The notes under the pieces are model-generated. The model had not been told where the DNA came from and did not search any database. It saw only the letters and a list, made by a program, of their open reading frames with translations. Shown here one piece after another: positions 35,700-45,677 of a stretch of 64,000 bases of DNA. Made by a program: the position numbers and the translations under genes. The DNA comes from Lumbricus rubellus. Its lineage: Eukaryota > Annelida > Clitellata > Crassiclitellata > Lumbricidae. Every line of letters starts with the position of its first letter. The first letter of the stretch is position 1. The stretch spans positions 528,710 to 592,709 of the forward strand of contig OX243812.1 of assembly GCA_945859605.1 (NCBI GenBank). Direction: 5' to 3'.

Positions 35700-38657
35700 A
35701 CATCTTATCCACATCCACCTTGTCCTCCTTCTCATCCTCCTCCTCATCTTCTTCATCCTCCTCCTCATCTTCTTCATCCACCTCCTCATCTTCATCCTCC
35801 TCTTCATCTTCTTCATCCACCTCCTCATCTTCTTCATCCTCCTCCTCATCTTCTTCATCCTCCTCATCTTCTTCATCCTCCTCATCATCTTCTTCATCCT
35901 CCTCCTCATCTTCTTCATCCTCCTCCTCATCTTCTTCATCCACCTCATCTTCTTCATCCTCCTCATCATCTTCTTCATCCTCCTCATCATCTTCTTCATC
36001 CTCCTCTTCATCTTCTTCATCCTCCTCTTCATCTTCTTCATCCTCCTCCTCATCTTCTTCATCCTCCTCATCATCTTCTTCATCCTCCTCTTCATCTTCT
36101 TCATCCTCCTCCTCATCTTCTTCATCCTCCTCCTCATCTTCTTCATCCACCTCCTCATCTTCTTCATCCTCCTCCTCATCTTCTTCATCCTCCTCATCTT
36201 CTTCATCCTCCTCATCATCTTCTTCATCCTCCTCCTCATCTTCTTCATCCTCCTCCTCATCTTCTTCATCCACCTCATCTTCTTCATCCTCCTCATCATC
36301 TTCTTCATCCTCCTCATCATCTTCTTCATCCTCCTCTTCATCTTCTTCATCCTCCTCTTCATCTTCTTCATCCTCCTCCTCATCTTCTTCATCCTCCTCT
36401 TCATCTTCTTCATCCTCCTCCTCATCTTCATCCTCCTCCTCATCTTCTTCATCCACCTCCTCATCTTCTTCATCCTCCTCTTCATCTTCTTCATCCACCT
36501 CCTCATCTTCTTCATCCTCCTCCTCATCTTCTTCATCCTCCTCCTCATCTTCTTCATCCACCTCCTCATCTTCTTCATCCTCCTCTTCATCTTCTTCATC
36601 CACCTCCTCATCTTCTTCATCCTCCTCCTCATCTTCTTCATCCACCTCCTCATCTTCTTCATCCTCCTCTTCATCTTCTTCATCCACCTCCTCATCTTCT
36701 TCATCCTCCTCCTCATCTTCTTCATCCACCTCCTCATCTTCTTCATCCTCCTCTTCATCTTCTTCATCCACCTCCTCATCTTCTTCATCCTCCTCCTCAT
36801 CTTCTTCATCCACCTCCTCATCTTCTTCATCCTCCTCTTCATCTTCTTCATCCTCCTCATCATCTTCATCCTCTTCATCTTCTTCATCCTCCTCTTCATC
36901 TTCTTCATCCTCCTCCTCATCTTCTTCATCCTCCTCATCATCTTCTTCATCCTCCTCTTCATCTTCTTCATCCTCCTCCTCATCTTCTTCATCCTCCTCA
37001 TCATCTTCTTCATCCTCCTCTTCATCTTCTTCATCCTCCTCCTCATCTTCTTCATCCTCCTCATCTTCTTCATCCTCCTCCTCATCTTCATCCACCTCCT
37101 CATCTTCTTCATCCTCCTCTTCATCTTCTTCATCCACCTCCTCATCTTCTTCATCCTCCTCCTCATTTTCTTCATCCTCCTCATCTTCTTCATCCTCCTC
37201 ATCATCTTCTTCATCCTCCTCCTCATCTTCTTCATCCTCCTCCTCATCTTCTTCATCCTCCTCATCTTCTTCATCCTCCTCATCATCTTCATCCTCCTCC
37301 TCATCTTCTTCATCCTCCTCCTCATCTTCTTCATCCACCTCATCTTCTTCATCCTCCTCATCATCTTCTTCATCCTCCTCATCATCTTCTTCATCCTCCT
37401 CTTCATCTTCTTCATCCTCCTCTTCATCTTCTTCATCCTCCTCCTCATCTTCTTCATCCTCCTCTTCATCTTCTTCATCCTCCTCCTCATCTTCATCCTC
37501 CTCCTCATCTTCTTCATCCACCTCCTCATCTTCTTCATCCTCCTCTTCATCTTCTTCATCCACCTCCTCATCTTCTTCATCCTCCTCCTCATCTTCTTCA
37601 TCCTCCTCCTCATCTTCTTCATCCTCCTCCTCATCTTCTTCATCCACCTCCTCATCTTCTTCATCCTCCTCTTCATCTTCTTCATCCACCTCCTCATCTT
37701 CTTCATCCTCCTCCTCATCTTCTTCATCCACCTCCTCATCTTCTTCATCCTCCTCTTCATCTTCTTCATCCTCCTCATCATCTTCATCCTCTTCATCTTC
37801 TTCATCCTCCTCTTCATCTTCTTCATCCTCCTCCTCATCTTCTTCATCCTCCTCATCATCTTCTTCATCCTCCTCTTCATCTTCTTCATCCTCCTCCTCA
37901 TCTTCTTCATCCTCCTCATCATCTTCTTCATCCTCCTCTTCATCTTCTTCATCCTCCTCCTCATCTTCTTCATCCTCCTCATCTTCTTCATCCTCCTCCT
38001 CATCTTCTTCATCCACCTCCTCATCTTCTTCATCCTCCTCTTCATCTTCTTCATCCACCTCCTCATCTTCTTCATCCTCCTCCTCATTTTCTTCATCCTC
38101 CTCATCTTCTTCATCCTCCTCATCATCTTCTTCATCCTCCTCCTCATCTTCTTCATCCTCCTCCTCATCTTCTTCATCCTCCTCCTCATCTTCTTCATCC
38201 ACCTCATCTTCTTCATCCTCCTCATCATCTTCTTCATCCTCCTCATCATCTTCTTCATCCTCCTCTTCATCTTCTTCATCCTCCTCTTCATCTTCTTCAT
38301 CCTCCTCCTCATCTTCTTCATCCTCCTCATCATCTTCTTCATCCTCCTCTTCATCTTCTTCATCCTCCTCCTCATCTTCTTCATCCTCCTCCTCATCTTC
38401 TTCATCCACCTCCTCATCTTCTTCATCCTCCTCCTCATCTTCTTCATCCTCCTCATCTTCTTCATCCTCCTCATCATCTTCTTCATCCTCCTCCTCATCT
38501 TCTTCATCCTCCTCCTCATCTTCTTCATCCACCTCATCTTCTTCATCCTCCTCATCATCTTCTTCATCCTCCTCATCATCTTCTTCATCCTCCTCTTCAT
38601 CTTCTTCATCCTCCTCCTCATCTTCTTCATCCTCCTCCTCATCTTCTTCATCCTCCT
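35700..38657. repeat. TCC/TCATCTTCT satellite with higher-order structure
   Basis: About 3 kb built from short modules (CATCTTCTTCATCC plus TCCTCC, ACCTCC, TCATCA or TCTTCA) of 15, 18 or 21 bp. Long blocks of the same module order recur several times, so the array has higher-order units of a few hundred bp. All modules are multiples of three, so four frames stay open for about 1,000 codons (poly-Ser, Phe/Leu/Ile, Lys/Met/Arg, Asp/Glu). None is a gene. Confidence 0.95.
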
Positions 38658-38677
38658 AGTAGTATAGGGTTAACAAG

Positions 38678-39120
38678 CTGGATGTCTTTTATTATTTCCT
38701 GAGGGGGGTGCTCGGTAGTACAGTGGATAGCGCGCTGGACTGTCGATCAAGAGGTTGGGGGTTCAATTCCCCGCCGGGGCAGAAATTTGTTACGAGATTT
38801 CTGTTCCACAAGCCGACTCAGCTATGATGAGTACACGGTCAGTGGATGATGAGACGGCGAGGGAGAGGATTGGTCACCGCCCTTTGGAAGTCTTTTATTA
38901 TTACGATCAGCAAGGAAATTAAGGTCGTAAGAATACTGTCGAAAAGTCTCTAGCGAATATATTTAGTGCGATGTGTGAATAAACGAATATCTCGAGAAAA
39001 TCGGTGTTGGTTACAAAAACTATGCTACAACCGGTTGAATTGTTATGCGCAGCTCCCGTACCCCCTCCGCCCGCAATTTGCATGTAATTCGCTCCATTTT
39101 TATACAGGTAGACGTTACCA
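38678..39120 (+). repeat. Polinton left terminal inverted repeat
   Basis: Mirror of 53251-53693, same length (443 bp). It contains, from outside inward, CTGGAT, a SINE between GTCTTTTATTATT copies, and the last 67 codons of the C1q-like fibre gene. By eye there is one mismatch in the 193-bp SINE and about 16 in the inner 218 bp. Confidence 0.9.
38697..38889 (+). mobile_element. tRNA-Asp-like SINE inside the left TIR
   Basis: A 193-bp insert flanked by 13-bp direct repeats GTCTTTTATTATT (38684-38696 and 38890-38902). The head is tRNA-like: A-box region GGTAGTACAGTGGATAGCG, anticodon loop CTGTCGA with GTC (Asp) at 38742-38744, and B box GGTTCAATTCC (38760-38770). Several acceptor-stem mismatches rule out a standard tRNA gene. 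The body differs from the SINEs at 7881 and 12189, so it belongs to another family. Confidence 0.8.
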
Positions 39121-39992
39121 TGAGCGGTATTAGTGTCACAAAATTCTATATACGTCGAAACCAAATAGTATCCGGCTTTTCCGGGAGTGACACGAGTCAG
39201 TCTCGTACTTATACCAGCATCGGTTTGGAATCTTACACTATCGAAAGAAACTCTTGTGTGAGTTTTAGCGTCTATGGCTTGACGAGTTAAAGAATGAATG
39301 CTAAGCGCGGGACCGATTGTGATAGAATCTACATACTGCTTCGTAGCTGCATCGCTGGCGCTGTTGGGATTGTGTAGACCTGTAATGTAACCATCATGCA
39401 TAAAGATGGTTGTATACACATTTATTTGAGATGAAATATTGTATTGCGTCGACTTAACCATCTCTAACATGATTTCATTGCTTATTCTAAAACGAAATCC
39501 ATCCATCGATTGTAATGTAATAGGATTGTTTAACGAACATTGTAGTTTATTTCGTATACTACCTAAGAAAATAGTGAATTCTTTATTATCTCCTCTCAAG
39601 TCCTTACAACCCATTGAACGCAGACGATCGGAGCCAACGTTTAAGATTAGATCACCAGTCATGGTATCACCAGTTTTAGACACCTTCAATGTAACTTGTT
39701 CATTAACGTATTTCTTATTCGTCAAATGATTATCGTTGGATGGAGAATCGTCGTGATTCGTTATCAAATCAATGGCTTGACCCCAACTTAAAGCCTCATC
39801 CATTGCTGCTGTCAAAGGTTTCGTTGTTGGTAGTCCTTTAATTTTGTGACCACCCATTTTTAAATTTCCAGTCGCGATGTTTGCTCCATCCAATCGAAGA
39901 AAACTCTCATTTATTTGACTAAGAGTAACACCTCCAGCGATTACTCTTTGTGATGAACTAACATCGGTGTGACCGAATTTATCGACAGGCAT
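38919..39992 (-). CDS. Polinton fibre-like protein with C1q/TNF-like head
   Basis: 357 residues. The first ~165 residues (from MPVDKFGHTD) are shared with the gene immediately upstream (40023-41120). They have the look of a trimeric viral fibre or tail-spike stalk, including SDAATKQYVD near residue 215, a motif frequent in phage tail fibres. The last ~125 residues look like a C1q/TNF-type jelly roll (VTPGKAGYYLVSTYIEF, then GNVYLYKNGANYM and a DFLEIFVYSHIAL strand). Likely role: virion spike or receptor binding (inference). The final 67 codons lie inside the left TIR, so the opposite TIR carries a second, diverged copy of this head. The ATG is preceded by TATATAAA. Confidence 0.75.
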   Translation of the reverse strand: MPVDKFGHTDVSSSQRVIAGGVTLSQINESFLRLDGANIATGNLKMGGHKIKGLPTTKPLTAAMDEALSWGQAIDLITNHDDSPSNDNHLTNKKYVNEQVTLKVSKTGDTMTGDLILNVGSDRLRSMGCKDLRGDNKEFTIFLGSIRNKLQCSLNNPITLQSMDGFRFRISNEIMLEMVKSTQYNISSQINVYTTIFMHDGYITGLHNPNSASDAATKQYVDSITIGPALSIHSLTRQAIDAKTHTRVSFDSVRFQTDAGISTRLTRVTPGKAGYYLVSTYIEFCDTNTAHGNVYLYKNGANYMQIAGGGGTGAAHNNSTGCSIVFVTNTDFLEIFVYSHIALNIFARDFSTVFLRP

Positions 39993-40022
39993 TTTATATA
40001 TAATAATAATTTTTAATGCAGA

Positions 40023-41120
40023 TTAGTCATCGTATACATATAATTGCAATACCTGAATCCCTCGTAGATCATTACCTCTTGTCTCTACTGCAACTCTATA
40101 ATATTGATACGCATTCGTAGTAGAAATATTAAAAAATGTCGGAACAGCCTCTGAAGTAGTCCCATATGCATGTAAGTGTGCAAACACTGCTCCATCATTG
40201 CTAGCGTCAAAATAAAAGAGAGATGCAGATACTGTTTTCAACGCAATTCTCCAAATTTTAACTGGCTCAGGACATTTAATTTGTAACCAAGGAATCATAT
40301 TATCTTCACCTGAATTCCAAGCTGCGTTAACATCGTCCTTGAGATTAGTGAAAGCATGGTAGGCTTTGCTTCCGGCCAAACAAGAACTGGCACTAACAAC
40401 GAATCCTGTCACACTTACATCAGCTTCCAAGGGAGGAATATACCCAACACGGCACTTTTTCAGAGATTTGTCGACGTAATTCTTTGTAGCAGCATCTTGA
40501 GCTAAAAGAGGATCGCTTAAATCGTTGATATTATTACTATTCATTAGGATATTTTGGTAAACGTCGATTTTTCGATCGTTAGGCGCTCTACCGATTCTCA
40601 TTATATTTTCTACACCCATTTTGCACAGTAATCCATCCGTCGATTGTAATGTAATAGGATTGTTTAACGAACATTGTAGTTTATTTCGTATACTACCTAA
40701 GAAAATAGTGAATTCTTTATTTTCTCCTCTCAAGTCCTTACAACCCATTGAACGCAGACGATCGGAGCCAACGTTTAAGAACAAGTCGCCAGCCATTGTA
40801 TCACCAGTCTTAGACACCTTCGATGCATCAACGTATTTCTTATTTGTCAAATGATTATCGTTGGACGGAGAGTCATCGTGATTCGTTATCAAATCAATGG
40901 CTTGCCCCCTACTTAAAGCTTCATCCATTCCGGCAGTCGAAGTATTCGTTACTGGGAGACCTTTTATCACATGTCCATTCATTTTTAAATTTCCAGTCGG
41001 CAGATTTGCTCCATCACATCGAAGAAAATTAGCATTTATTTGACTAAGAGTTACACCTCCAGCGATTACTCTTCGTGATGTTCCTCCAAAATCGGTGTGA
41101 CCAAATTTATCGACAGGCAT
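40023..41120 (-). CDS. Polinton fibre-like protein with discoidin-like head
   Basis: 365 residues. The N-terminal half is nearly the same as the neighbouring fibre gene (IAGGVTLSQIN, LSRGQAIDLITNHDDSPSN, LGSIRNKLQCSLNNPITLQS) and AQDAATKNYVD follows near residue 210. The C-terminal ~140 residues are unrelated to the neighbour and resemble an F5/8-type C (discoidin) carbohydrate-binding domain: AYHAFTNLKDDVNAAWNSG, then PWLQIKCPEPVKIWRIAL. Two genes with one stalk and two heads suggest duplication followed by head exchange. A role as alternative receptor-binding spikes is inference. Confidence 0.72.
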   Translation of the reverse strand: MPVDKFGHTDFGGTSRRVIAGGVTLSQINANFLRCDGANLPTGNLKMNGHVIKGLPVTNTSTAGMDEALSRGQAIDLITNHDDSPSNDNHLTNKKYVDASKVSKTGDTMAGDLFLNVGSDRLRSMGCKDLRGENKEFTIFLGSIRNKLQCSLNNPITLQSTDGLLCKMGVENIMRIGRAPNDRKIDVYQNILMNSNNINDLSDPLLAQDAATKNYVDKSLKKCRVGYIPPLEADVSVTGFVVSASSCLAGSKAYHAFTNLKDDVNAAWNSGEDNMIPWLQIKCPEPVKIWRIALKTVSASLFYFDASNDGAVFAHLHAYGTTSEAVPTFFNISTTNAYQYYRVAVETRGNDLRGIQVLQLYVYDD

Positions 41121-41150
41121 TTTATATATATATCTATATAATAATAATTT

Positions 41151-41573
41151 TTAATGCAAGCCATTTATAACTTCTTGGAAATTCATTCCATCACCCACCA
41201 TCTTCGTCACATACAGACACAAATGGCCGCAAAACACTTCGTTATCCGGCTGTATTCGCTCGCTGTTATATAACACTGGACGGCGTAAATACTTTATCAG
41301 TTCCAGAGGGGGAGGAAGGCCGTAACTATCGAAATATATTTTCTCATTACCGCTCTTTAAGAAAGCGCACCAATGCTGACCGGTTCCTTTAGAATCATCT
41401 AGATTCAATATCCCACATTCATTCCGTCTAGGTTTATTCGGCAGCTCGTCTCGCACGAAAACGCCTCTAAAATTCGGAATATTCAGCTTCTTCGCGGCAT
41501 CCAATAATTCAAAATTCGTTAACGGATGATTCGGTAGCACTACTCCACAAACATCGATTTGTTTGACGCTCAT
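41151..41573 (-). CDS. Adenain-like cysteine protease (virion maturation)
   Basis: 140 residues of the C5/Ulp1-type fold found in Polintons and adenoviruses. The expected catalytic order is visible: His67 in GQHWCAF, Asp82 in YFDSYG, Gln108 in RIQPDN and Cys115 in VFCGHLC. It presumably cleaves capsid precursors; Gly-Gly sites of adenain type occur in the two pVI/pX-like proteins and the PLA2 protein of this element. It is slightly shorter than adenovirus protease, as is usual for Polintons. It looks intact. Confidence 0.9.
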   Translation of the reverse strand: MSVKQIDVCGVVLPNHPLTNFELLDAAKKLNIPNFRGVFVRDELPNKPRRNECGILNLDDSKGTGQHWCAFLKSGNEKIYFDSYGLPPPLELIKYLRRPVLYNSERIQPDNEVFCGHLCLYVTKMVGDGMNFQEVINGLH

Positions 41574-41589
41574 TTATTTAATATAAACA

Positions 41590-44500
41590 TTAATTAAAAA
41601 TTTTCAACGAGTAGTGACCATATGCCAAAGTATGAATTCCATCCTCCATTATTACCCGTTTATCGTCATCTGCAGATAATGCAACTTTATTAATTTCTTC
41701 TGTATAAATATCGTGATGATAAGATCTAATAACATTCATCGTTCGTTGTTGTTCTTTTTTAGTAAATAAACAGTCTTTATAATCTTCGTGAGTAATAGTT
41801 TTCTGGACAACATTCTTCTTAATACCTTTACATTTCTTGTGCTCATCTCCAGCAGCCATCTTATAAGAATACAACTTTGCTCGCAACCCGATAAATTCTT
41901 TTATCTGTTTCCCACTAGTTTCATCCTTGAACATTCCAATAACTTTTTTATTTACTCCAATCTCAATACCAGACGGATGATCTCTTGGATAGTCACTTGT
42001 ATCGAATCGAGCCTTAATATCACCTGCGATATCTGAGTAAAAGTCTTCAGTTTTAATTTCGTATGTCAAAGAATCTGTATCGGTAAATAATAATTTAGCT
42101 CTATTTCCGTATTTATCCTTGATGTAATTGTAATGAAATTCATACATCAACGTTTTACTCAAATCTAATATACACATGCCAAGATAGATAGGTTTATTAT
42201 AGTACAATTTAGTTTTTTTCATGTGAACGGCTATTAGATTTTCATCGAAAATAGTACATCTCTCGTAATTAGGTTTAGCGGCTAGTTCAATAGCCTTCTC
42301 CTCCTGACACACTAACTTTATATCAACACGATTTTCAATGTTCTCACAAGTTTTTCCAAAGACACTGTTATTCATTAATTTGAAAAAGTCTTTCTCAAAG
42401 TCATTAGTAGCTTTCGTTCTAAGAGCTGTATTTAAATCGATATACTTTTTCAACCAATCGCTTTCCTCGAATAGTATGCCTCTGTGCACTTTTGTTATTT
42501 TCAGACCTAAGCTCTCGTACAGCTTCAGATTATCGTAATGCAGCACATACTTCTTTTTATGGTTTAAGTTTGGAATTAACTTTTTGACTTTGTCAATCTC
42601 AATGCTTTCGGGGGCTAACGGAAAATCGTTATGCAGGTCGTGTAACTCTTTAGGATATTCCAAATCAACTTCCAATATGCATGGAATACTTCTCCAATTT
42701 TTTAAATCAGCTTTATTCATCCATTTGAACCCGTGAGTAGGTAAAGGTTTGATCATAGCCCATCCATATAGATTATTCGCATCCAGGTAAGTGATAAATG
42801 TAGAATTTTCGTTACTGTTGAAATCGTTCATATATTTATTATTCGCTTTCCCGTAACGATTTGATATTGTGCTCACTCCTCCTCTCATCCCTTGCTTAAT
42901 CATCAGAATCATATTGTAATCACTCAATAACTCTAATTTCACGCCTGTCAATTTTAAAGCGGCATCCCAGGCTAAGCCAGGAGATGTAAAATACCATGCA
43001 GGGTCAAGCGTATAGTTCTTCATACACACATCTCTAAAGTTTTCGAAAACATCAGCAAGTAGCAGAACATCCGAAACGTTGTATAAATCGTGATATTCTC
43101 TGAATGTTTTGCATCCAAATTCTTTCCATACCGTTTGTGCATGCTCGTAGTCTTCATCGCTAATATTCGAATCATTTAGCTTAGAATAGAAAGCGGATTT
43201 TGGTGGTAGTTCGGTTTCATTAAAGGTAGTAAATGAATCGACGTAGTCATAAGGATATATGCCTTTTCTTAGCAAAAGATCGAGCTTCTTTCCTGTATAT
43301 CGTTTCCTAATATTTTTACACTGGTCTTTGCTTAGGTTCCTCGATAAAGCATCAAGACTCGAAGCCATAAATTTAAAACTGTCGATAAAACGCAGTTCTC
43401 GTCGGACTAGTATTTCTTTTCCATCTTTTACAAACTTACCGACAACAACCTCTCTGCTAAACGATATATACTTTTCCTCGTTGTTAGGTATGCAGTTAAT
43501 TTTCTCTCCATTATCACCTCTCAGTTTCTTAATGAACAGATGGCAATCGTACCCGGAAAGATTATGAAACACTACAGGGAAAAACTTGGGGACTTTATAG
43601 TTTAAATTACAACTGTTATGAGCAGCACCTCTAAATTTACCACTAAGATGACAGTGATCTCTCACTCGGTCTTCACCCAACGTTTTTTCACAGATATGAC
43701 ATGTTGTAGCTGTATCAAAACACTTCTTGTCCTCTTCTGTAAATATCATATTCTTCTTAAATTTAAACTGATTATATATTCGTTTTATATTCTCTTCTAA
43801 TTTATCTACAAATATTTGACCAACATCATCATCTTCGCTTTCAGCCGTAAACGTCACAGGATCTTGTGAATATACGCTATCATCGAAACATTTTATGTGG
43901 TAACAAAAGGAGCTAGGAGTATGCTTTTGATATTTATTAGTGTACGACAACTCTGGATTTGGTTGGCATGTATCGATCGGTTTCACAAAAGACTCGAAAT
44001 CTGCGTAGACTATAAAAGGAACCCTCATAGAATTGTTATAATTTTTAAAACTTAACATAGTTCCTGGTTCTGGCATTTCTATTTTTTGTGCGTTATGTTG
44101 AGAGCAGTACTCATTATGGTTGTTAAGCGCTTTGGTCGTTGAGAAACCAGTCGTGCATCTTTTACAATAGTACCTCGAATTAGTCCCAGATGTCATCAAT
44201 CTGTTAAAATTCTTTATCCAGCAATAATGTTTTTTTTCTCCATCAGATATAAGCAAAAGATCAATACTACTTTCACACTTAGACAGATAAAGCGGGTATA
44301 CTTCTTTTTCATAACCGAATACATTAACATTAACATTATTATTTCTCTCGAACCTACCTATCACATTAGCATCAGCAGCAACTGGAAACTCAATACCACT
44401 CCAATTAAGTTTTTTCGATTGTTCTTTCAAAGCTTTCGTTATTTTTTCCGGATTTTTCACAACCGGATTCAAAGCTCTAGTGATACACCATTTGAAACAT

Positions 44501-45243
44501 TCTTCGTCGTCGTTTTTCATATTTATAATAGCCTTTTTATTAGCTAAGAAGCTGGGAAGTGGAATGTAAGAACTACCTCTTAAGGGTGTATATTTTACCG
44601 TATTTATATCTAATTTTACAACGGCTTTAAATCTCCAATTACTTCCTTGCATCTGAAAACTAGCAATAGACTCCATGATTTTATCCTTTTTTCTGCTGTA
44701 TATTTCATTCAAGTCGGTTGCTTCTAAAATAACTTCTGCCCTGGAAACGAATGGTATATCCTCAGAAGTCACTATTCCAGATTTCATATCTACTCGTTCC
44801 ATAGTACAAGTAAGAACTAGATTAACCTTTGTTTGGCGATTAGTCGACAACAGATTTACTACCTGCGGTCCGACGAAATCAAGAAACGAAGAGGCATCCA
44901 TTCCATTAATTCCATCTATTCTATACTGCTTGGTGAATCCTTTAATAGCCGACGCTGTTTCTCGAATTTTAATTTTATCAAATATCCTGGAAACAGTTGA
45001 CTTCAATGATTCGAGTTTTTCATTTACGACTTTATTGTCTCGTTCAGGCACATAACTAAGTAGCCAATCCGCAAATTCATTTATTTTTGTCCTAACCCTA
45101 TTTTTGTATTTTCTCTTAGGCGCTACTGGTTTGTATTTACCAGGTGTAGGCGTAAGCGTAGGAACCTTAATGTCAGGAACCGGCGAGTCGAGCAAGTGTT
45201 CAACATGGTTCATGTTTCTTAAACTACTTTTCTTTAAATCCAT
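41590..45243 (-). CDS. Protein-primed family B DNA polymerase (pPolB)
   Basis: 1,217 residues, intact. Exonuclease motifs: ExoI VYADFESF (Asp415, Glu417), ExoII NLSGYDCHLF (561-570), ExoIII around YNVSDVLLLADVF (721-733). Polymerase motifs: A LDANNLYG (Asp821), B KLMNNSVFGK (955-964), C FTDTDS (Asp1055, Asp1057). A C2H2-like finger (Cys360, Cys363, His376, Cys380) and an HNH/endonuclease-VII-like zinc motif (CHICEK at 515 to HNSCN at 542) sit before and within the exonuclease, as in other Mavericks. It replicates the linear element from its terminal repeats using a protein primer. The N-terminal ~250 residues probably hold the primer/terminal-protein region (inference). Confidence 0.95.
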   Translation of the reverse strand: MDLKKSSLRNMNHVEHLLDSPVPDIKVPTLTPTPGKYKPVAPKRKYKNRVRTKINEFADWLLSYVPERDNKVVNEKLESLKSTVSRIFDKIKIRETASAIKGFTKQYRIDGINGMDASSFLDFVGPQVVNLLSTNRQTKVNLVLTCTMERVDMKSGIVTSEDIPFVSRAEVILEATDLNEIYSRKKDKIMESIASFQMQGSNWRFKAVVKLDINTVKYTPLRGSSYIPLPSFLANKKAIINMKNDDEECFKWCITRALNPVVKNPEKITKALKEQSKKLNWSGIEFPVAADANVIGRFERNNNVNVNVFGYEKEVYPLYLSKCESSIDLLLISDGEKKHYCWIKNFNRLMTSGTNSRYYCKRCTTGFSTTKALNNHNEYCSQHNAQKIEMPEPGTMLSFKNYNNSMRVPFIVYADFESFVKPIDTCQPNPELSYTNKYQKHTPSSFCYHIKCFDDSVYSQDPVTFTAESEDDDVGQIFVDKLEENIKRIYNQFKFKKNMIFTEEDKKCFDTATTCHICEKTLGEDRVRDHCHLSGKFRGAAHNSCNLNYKVPKFFPVVFHNLSGYDCHLFIKKLRGDNGEKINCIPNNEEKYISFSREVVVGKFVKDGKEILVRRELRFIDSFKFMASSLDALSRNLSKDQCKNIRKRYTGKKLDLLLRKGIYPYDYVDSFTTFNETELPPKSAFYSKLNDSNISDEDYEHAQTVWKEFGCKTFREYHDLYNVSDVLLLADVFENFRDVCMKNYTLDPAWYFTSPGLAWDAALKLTGVKLELLSDYNMILMIKQGMRGGVSTISNRYGKANNKYMNDFNSNENSTFITYLDANNLYGWAMIKPLPTHGFKWMNKADLKNWRSIPCILEVDLEYPKELHDLHNDFPLAPESIEIDKVKKLIPNLNHKKKYVLHYDNLKLYESLGLKITKVHRGILFEESDWLKKYIDLNTALRTKATNDFEKDFFKLMNNSVFGKTCENIENRVDIKLVCQEEKAIELAAKPNYERCTIFDENLIAVHMKKTKLYYNKPIYLGMCILDLSKTLMYEFHYNYIKDKYGNRAKLLFTDTDSLTYEIKTEDFYSDIAGDIKARFDTSDYPRDHPSGIEIGVNKKVIGMFKDETSGKQIKEFIGLRAKLYSYKMAAGDEHKKCKGIKKNVVQKTITHEDYKDCLFTKKEQQRTMNVIRSYHHDIYTEEINKVALSADDDKRVIMEDGIHTLAYGHYSLKIFN

Positions 45244-45273
45244 TTTATCTTACCACGCAAAAATATTAAAACA

Positions 45274-45320
45274 TGTGAGATCGAAGATCCACTTATCTGT
45301 GAGATCGAAGATCCACTAAT
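45274..45320. repeat. Two copies of a GTGAGATCGAAGATCCACT unit upstream of pPolB
   Basis: Two tandem ~24-bp copies between the pPolB start and the next gene. The same unit is coding at 49031-49080 inside the pVI-like gene. Confidence 0.85.
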
Positions 45321-45331
45321 TTCATATCATT

Positions 45332-45661
45332 TTATCTCTCATACACTTTAATTTCGTATCTATCTCTCCAGACATTTCCGTTATGATAAGCTATTATACC
45401 AGCACTCTGACCATACGCCTTAGCAGCTTTATACATCGATGGATACGAGGTAACAACGCCAGTCTCTCGATCTATAATATCTACTCTTCTCGGTTGTTTC
45501 CTGATACTACTCAACGTGTCATGTCGATATGACACAGACTTGTAGTCCGTCGGAAGAATATTCTTTTCAATCAATACAGCTATCATTTGAGGTTTGTTGA
45601 GATGCGAAGTGCCTGTAACATCGTGATGCTTGGCTAACATTCTAAGCTCTGGTAGCTTCAT
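45332..45661 (-). CDS. Small SAP/NUMOD1-like DNA-binding protein
   Basis: 109 residues. Residues ~1-35 (KLPELRMLAKHHDVTGTSHL...) resemble a SAP/HeH helix-extended-loop-helix. Residues ~58-105 (VDIIDRETGVVTSYPSMYKA, then AKAYGQSAGIIAYH) resemble a NUMOD1-type helix-turn-helix found next to homing endonucleases. Probably binds DNA, perhaps in replication or packaging. Located between the polymerase and the capsid gene, same strand. Confidence 0.6.
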   Translation of the reverse strand: MKLPELRMLAKHHDVTGTSHLNKPQMIAVLIEKNILPTDYKSVSYRHDTLSSIRKQPRRVDIIDRETGVVTSYPSMYKAAKAYGQSAGIIAYHNGNVWRDRYEIKVYER

Positions 45662-45677
45662 AATATATAAGTATTCT

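Noticed and set aside
35578..38667. ORFs of 940-1,030 codons on both strands
   Set aside because: They are readthroughs of a satellite whose units are multiples of three; composition is poly-Ser, Phe/Leu/Ile, Lys/Met/Arg or Asp/Glu, and the frames overlap each other.
38697..38781. A functional tRNA-Asp (GTC) gene
   Set aside because: A and B boxes and the anticodon loop are present, but the acceptor stem has several mismatches and the block has a non-tRNA body and target duplications, so it is a SINE head.
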